Assembly: GCA_020636845.1 (NCBI GenBank) | Contig: JACJXD010000007.1 | Coordinates: forward strand, 62,001-126,000 | Source of the DNA: Bacteroidales bacterium | Lineage (GTDB): Bacteria > Bacteroidota > Bacteroidia > Bacteroidales > Tenuifilaceae | Length of the DNA: 64,000 nt | Direction: 5' to 3' | Shown here: positions 61,201 through 64,000 of the stretch, piece by piece | Position numbering within the stretch: the stretch's first letter is position 1 | How the letters are laid out: the number at the start of each line of letters is the position of its first letter | Notes under the pieces: generated by a model | Databases searched by the model: none | Told to the model about the DNA's origin: nothing | The model's input: only the letters and a program-made list of their open reading frames with translations | Program-made: the position numbers and the translations under genes

Positions 61201-62532
61201 ATGAGGAAAAACTTACTCAAAAACCCTTCGTTAGATTCTTGGATAATTGACCCAATGAAACGTTTCATGCAAAATTCTTCGTCGGGAGGAATTGTGCTTT
61301 TTGTTTCGGCTTTAACTGCAATAATATTATCGAACACTTCTCTTTCCGAATGGTTTAACAGCATTTGGCATCATCAGGTTAGCATAGGCTTCGATCAATG
61401 GGGACTATCGAAAGATTTGCATCATTGGATTAACGATGGATTAATGGCCATTTTCTTTTTTGTTGTTGGCTTGGAACTTAAAAGGGAAATAATTGCAGGA
61501 GAACTTAATTCGTTAAAAAAGTCTGTTTTACCCATTGCCGCCGCAGTTGGAGGAATGGTTGTTCCGGCAATAATCTATTTAATATTTAACCCTACCGGAG
61601 AAACTCAAAACGGATGGGGAATACCAATGGCTACAGATATTGCCTTTGCATTGGGCATTCTGTATTTGCTAGGCAATAGAGTTCCAGTTTCGGTAAAAAT
61701 ATTTCTAACGGCATTAGCCATCGCCGACGATTTAGGCGCTGTTTTGGTTATTGCATTTTTTTACACCTCCGACATTAACTTTTTCAGCTTGCTTATTGGT
61801 GGTATTTTCTTACTAACTCTGGCAATTGCCAACTTAGCAGGTATCAGGAACACCATTTTTTACGGATTAATTGGAATTGGCGGGCTTTGGTTGGCATTTT
61901 TACTTTCGGGTGTTCATGCTACCATAGCTGCGGTCCTTGCAGCCTTCACAATTCCTGCAAAGATTAACATCAACGAGATTACCTTTGCGCAAAAAGCGGA
62001 GAAAATACTTGAAAGGCTAAAATCGTCCGTATCGAAATCAACAATAAACACATCGGAACAGATAAGGCTCCTTTCCTACCTGCGAGGATTATCGAAACAT
62101 GCCCAAACCCCTCTTCAACGACTCGAACACAGCCTGCAACCCTTTGTTACATTTGTAGTGTTACCAATTTTTGCATTAAGCAATGCCGGCATAAAATTTT
62201 CCGGAAACGGAATTTCCGATTTTTTCAACAATACAACCAACGGTGTAATGCTTGGGCTTTTGCTTGGAAAGACCATTGGCATTATTGGTACAGTTATGCT
62301 ACTGGTAAAATTCAAACTAGCCCAACTTCCCAATGATTTCACTTTTAAACATTTACTGGCTATTGGGTTCTTGGGAGGCATAGGCTTTACCATGTCGCTG
62401 TTTATTTCCGAATTGGCGTTCAAAAACCATTCTCTTGTAGATCAAGCAAAAATGGGAATAATGGGAGCATCGGTAATAGCCGGGCTAATAGGATACGCAC
62501 TAATGCATTGGGCTACAAAGAAACAGGCATAA
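61201..62532 (+). CDS. nhaA: Na+/H+ antiporter NhaA
   Basis: A 443-residue antiporter with about twelve helices. The ion-binding pair Asp176-Asp177 lies in ALAIADDLGAVLVIAFFY, matching Asp163/Asp164 of the E. coli enzyme, and SLFISELAFKN and FTMSLFI in the C-terminal half are family signatures. It expels sodium in exchange for protons. The loop at 275-310 (about 35 residues, KSTINTSEQIRLL) is longer than in E. coli, as is common in Bacteroidota homologues. It stands alone with birA divergent upstream. Confidence 0.96.
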   Translation: MRKNLLKNPSLDSWIIDPMKRFMQNSSSGGIVLFVSALTAIILSNTSLSEWFNSIWHHQVSIGFDQWGLSKDLHHWINDGLMAIFFFVVGLELKREIIAGELNSLKKSVLPIAAAVGGMVVPAIIYLIFNPTGETQNGWGIPMATDIAFALGILYLLGNRVPVSVKIFLTALAIADDLGAVLVIAFFYTSDINFFSLLIGGIFLLTLAIANLAGIRNTIFYGLIGIGGLWLAFLLSGVHATIAAVLAAFTIPAKININEITFAQKAEKILERLKSSVSKSTINTSEQIRLLSYLRGLSKHAQTPLQRLEHSLQPFVTFVVLPIFALSNAGIKFSGNGISDFFNNTTNGVMLGLLLGKTIGIIGTVMLLVKFKLAQLPNDFTFKHLLAIGFLGGIGFTMSLFISELAFKNHSLVDQAKMGIMGASVIAGLIGYALMHWATKKQA

Positions 62533-62771
62533 CTTTCAAAAATTCTTGCTTATTCTTGCTTTACAATTTATTAAGTGTTGCGATTTTCTTGAAGTCACAC
62601 GTTTTGCTATATATTTAACTAATCGTAATTTCGGAAGTTTGGCAAAAAAATGATTTTTTATACTGACATCAGGAAAAATAAATTAAATTACACGGTAAAA
62701 TTTCCATAAAACCTACATCTGCTTTGTCGAAGGTTTCGTTATAACTTAAGGTTAAACTAAATAATACTCCA

Positions 62772-64000
62772 GTGAAAAAGACAATACTAAGCCTAATTCT
62801 TGCATCAACAGTTAGCTTGGCCATTTCGCAATCCGAAAAAGTTCCGGAAATACAATCGGAGGTAAAGAATGTAACTGTATATATGGACGCTGCTATGATT
62901 ACCCGTTCTGCCAAGTTCGAAATTAAACAGGGAAAATCGGAGGTAAAGTTTGTTAATCTTTCACCATTTATCGATCCCAAAACCATTCAGGTAAAAACCG
63001 ATAATGGCATAATGGTAGAGGCTGTTAACCATATTCAAAATTTTTTGCAAGTTCAAAACAAATCCGACGAACTGGCAAACCTTCAAAAACAACTAAAAGA
63101 AGTTGAAAAGCAAATTACGCTACAAAACACAAACCTTTCGGCAATAAACGAAGAGTTGCAGTTCTTAAAGGACAACCGCATAATGTCAGGGAAAAACGAA
63201 GCGCTAAGCGTTCAAAGCCTTAAAGACGCTTCGGCATTTTACAGCACCCGCACAAAGGAACTTATGCTAAAAACCATTGATATTAACGACCAAATTGAGC
63301 AACTTCAGAATAAGCAACAAAACATACGCCAACAAATTTCGGCAATTAGCACAAAAAGGGACTATCCCAGCGGCGAAATATTAGTCAACTTTGAATCGCA
63401 GCGTACCGTCACAACCGAGGTAAAACTTTCATACTTAGTTAACAATGCAGGCTGGCTGCCAATGTACGACATTAGGGCAGATGCGCTTGACAAACCGCTG
63501 ACCCTAGTTTACAAGGCAAGCATAAAGCAGAATACAAAAATCGACTGGCAAAACATAAAGTTAAACCTCTCCAACGCCGAACCAAACACATCCGGAGTAG
63601 CCCCCGTGCTTAAAACCTACTTTCTTAATTACAATACAATTCCCCCACGTTACAACAGAAAAATATCGCGTATAACAGGAACCGTAACCGACTCCCAAGG
63701 AGAACCATTACCCGGAGCAAGCGTTCTGGTTGACGAAACAACCATTGGTACAACGACCAACGTGGATGGAAAGTACTCCATCAACATTCCTCCCGACGCC
63801 AAAAACCTCAACTTTTCCTTTGTAGGATTTAAAACTCAAACTATTCCCATATACACAAGCGTTATAAATGCCACTATGGAAGAGGAAACTTTACAACTTC
63901 AGGAAGTTGTAGTTACAGCATTATACGACGAAGCAGAAGCCCCTTCAAGAAGCAAAAAAGCCTATGCTCCCTCCCGCACACCAAAAGTTACCTCAGGATT
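62772..64000 (+). CDS. DUF4139 (MuiA-like) protein with inserted CarboxypepD_reg-like domain, 5' part
   Basis: The gene starts at a GTG (62772) and runs off the right edge, so 409 codons are visible. It has a signal peptide (VKKTILSLILASTVSLA), an N-terminal DUF4140/MuiA domain (VTVYMDAAMITRSAKFEI), a coiled coil (about 95-195), and the start of the DUF4139 beta region (VKLSYLVNNAGWLPMYDIRA). Within it, at about residues 298-375, lies a CarboxypepD_reg-like/Ig domain (ITGTVTDSQGEPLPGASVLV, YSINIPPDAK) as in TonB receptors. Such insertions are recorded in Bacteroidota members of this family. Function is not known beyond envelope location. Confidence 0.85.
   Translation, partial: MKKTILSLILASTVSLAISQSEKVPEIQSEVKNVTVYMDAAMITRSAKFEIKQGKSEVKFVNLSPFIDPKTIQVKTDNGIMVEAVNHIQNFLQVQNKSDELANLQKQLKEVEKQITLQNTNLSAINEELQFLKDNRIMSGKNEALSVQSLKDASAFYSTRTKELMLKTIDINDQIEQLQNKQQNIRQQISAISTKRDYPSGEILVNFESQRTVTTEVKLSYLVNNAGWLPMYDIRADALDKPLTLVYKASIKQNTKIDWQNIKLNLSNAEPNTSGVAPVLKTYFLNYNTIPPRYNRKISRITGTVTDSQGEPLPGASVLVDETTIGTTTNVDGKYSINIPPDAKNLNFSFVGFKTQTIPIYTSVINATMEEETLQLQEVVVTALYDEAEAPSRSKKAYAPSRTPKVTSG

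Noticed and set aside
1..64000. Search for tRNA, rRNA, insertion sequences, phage or CRISPR
   Set aside because: I found none that I could support by reading the sequence; this is a visual search, not a computed one.

Overview
The window is a stretch of ordinary chromosome from a Bacteroidota bacterium, probably Bacteroidales/Marinilabiliales-like. The evidence is AT-rich DNA, promoters of the Bacteroidota type (TTTG, about 19 bases, TAnnTTTG), a DUF4199 protein, a CarboxypepD_reg/TonB receptor, and many SPII/SPI-exported proteins of families common in the phylum. I see no phage, insertion sequence, plasmid gene, CRISPR array, tRNA or rRNA.

Layout. 1-8.8 kb: end of an NtrY-like histidine kinase, a POT-type transporter, a coiled-coil secreted protein, a caspase-like protein paired with an LPP20-like exported protein, RmuC, and a glycosyltransferase. 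8.8-12.7 kb: a ribosome-biogenesis operon (rRNA pseudouridine synthase with a tandem-repeat tail, era, der). 12.9-21.1 kb: penicillin-binding protein 1C with a giant alpha-2-macroglobulin lipoprotein. 21.3-28.2 kb: nitroreductase, glycosyltransferase plus DUF4199 protein, the SRP RNA, ilvE and a two-domain M16 peptidase. 28.3-29.4 kb: a FabH-like synthase. 29.5-33.6 kb: a thiamine operon (TPP riboswitch, TonB receptor with four frameshifts, PnuC-family transporter best read as PnuT, thiamine pyrophosphokinase). 33.6-42.1 kb: fetAB-like transporter, an exported phosphatase/nuclease overlapping a lipoprotein gene, an amidohydrolase, a GNAT enzyme and a multi-PAS hybrid kinase.

42.2-51.4 kb is a methionine block read leftwards: SAM riboswitch, metY, metX, hom, metH, metF. 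These provide homoserine, its acetylation and sulfhydrylation, and B12-dependent methylation fed by methylene-THF reductase. The leader between the riboswitch and metY is about 320 nt long, holds several hairpins and a 40-codon ORF, and is the least explained stretch of the window. 51.5-64 kb: a WG-repeat protein, a secreted DRGH nuclease with a duplicated N-terminal module, serS, rplU-rpmA, plsC, two small exported or membrane proteins, lplA, an SRPBCC protein, birA, nhaA and the start of a DUF4139 protein with an inserted CarboxypepD_reg-like domain.

The strongest unusual observations are the cluster of homopolymer-type frameshifts in the thiamine receptor, the complex methionine leader, dispersed REP-like palindromes inside the methionine operon, the 111-bp repeat array in the pseudouridine synthase gene, and the caspase/LPP20 pair. 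I do not see convincing evidence for a wholly new system; the leader and the caspase pair are the best candidates.
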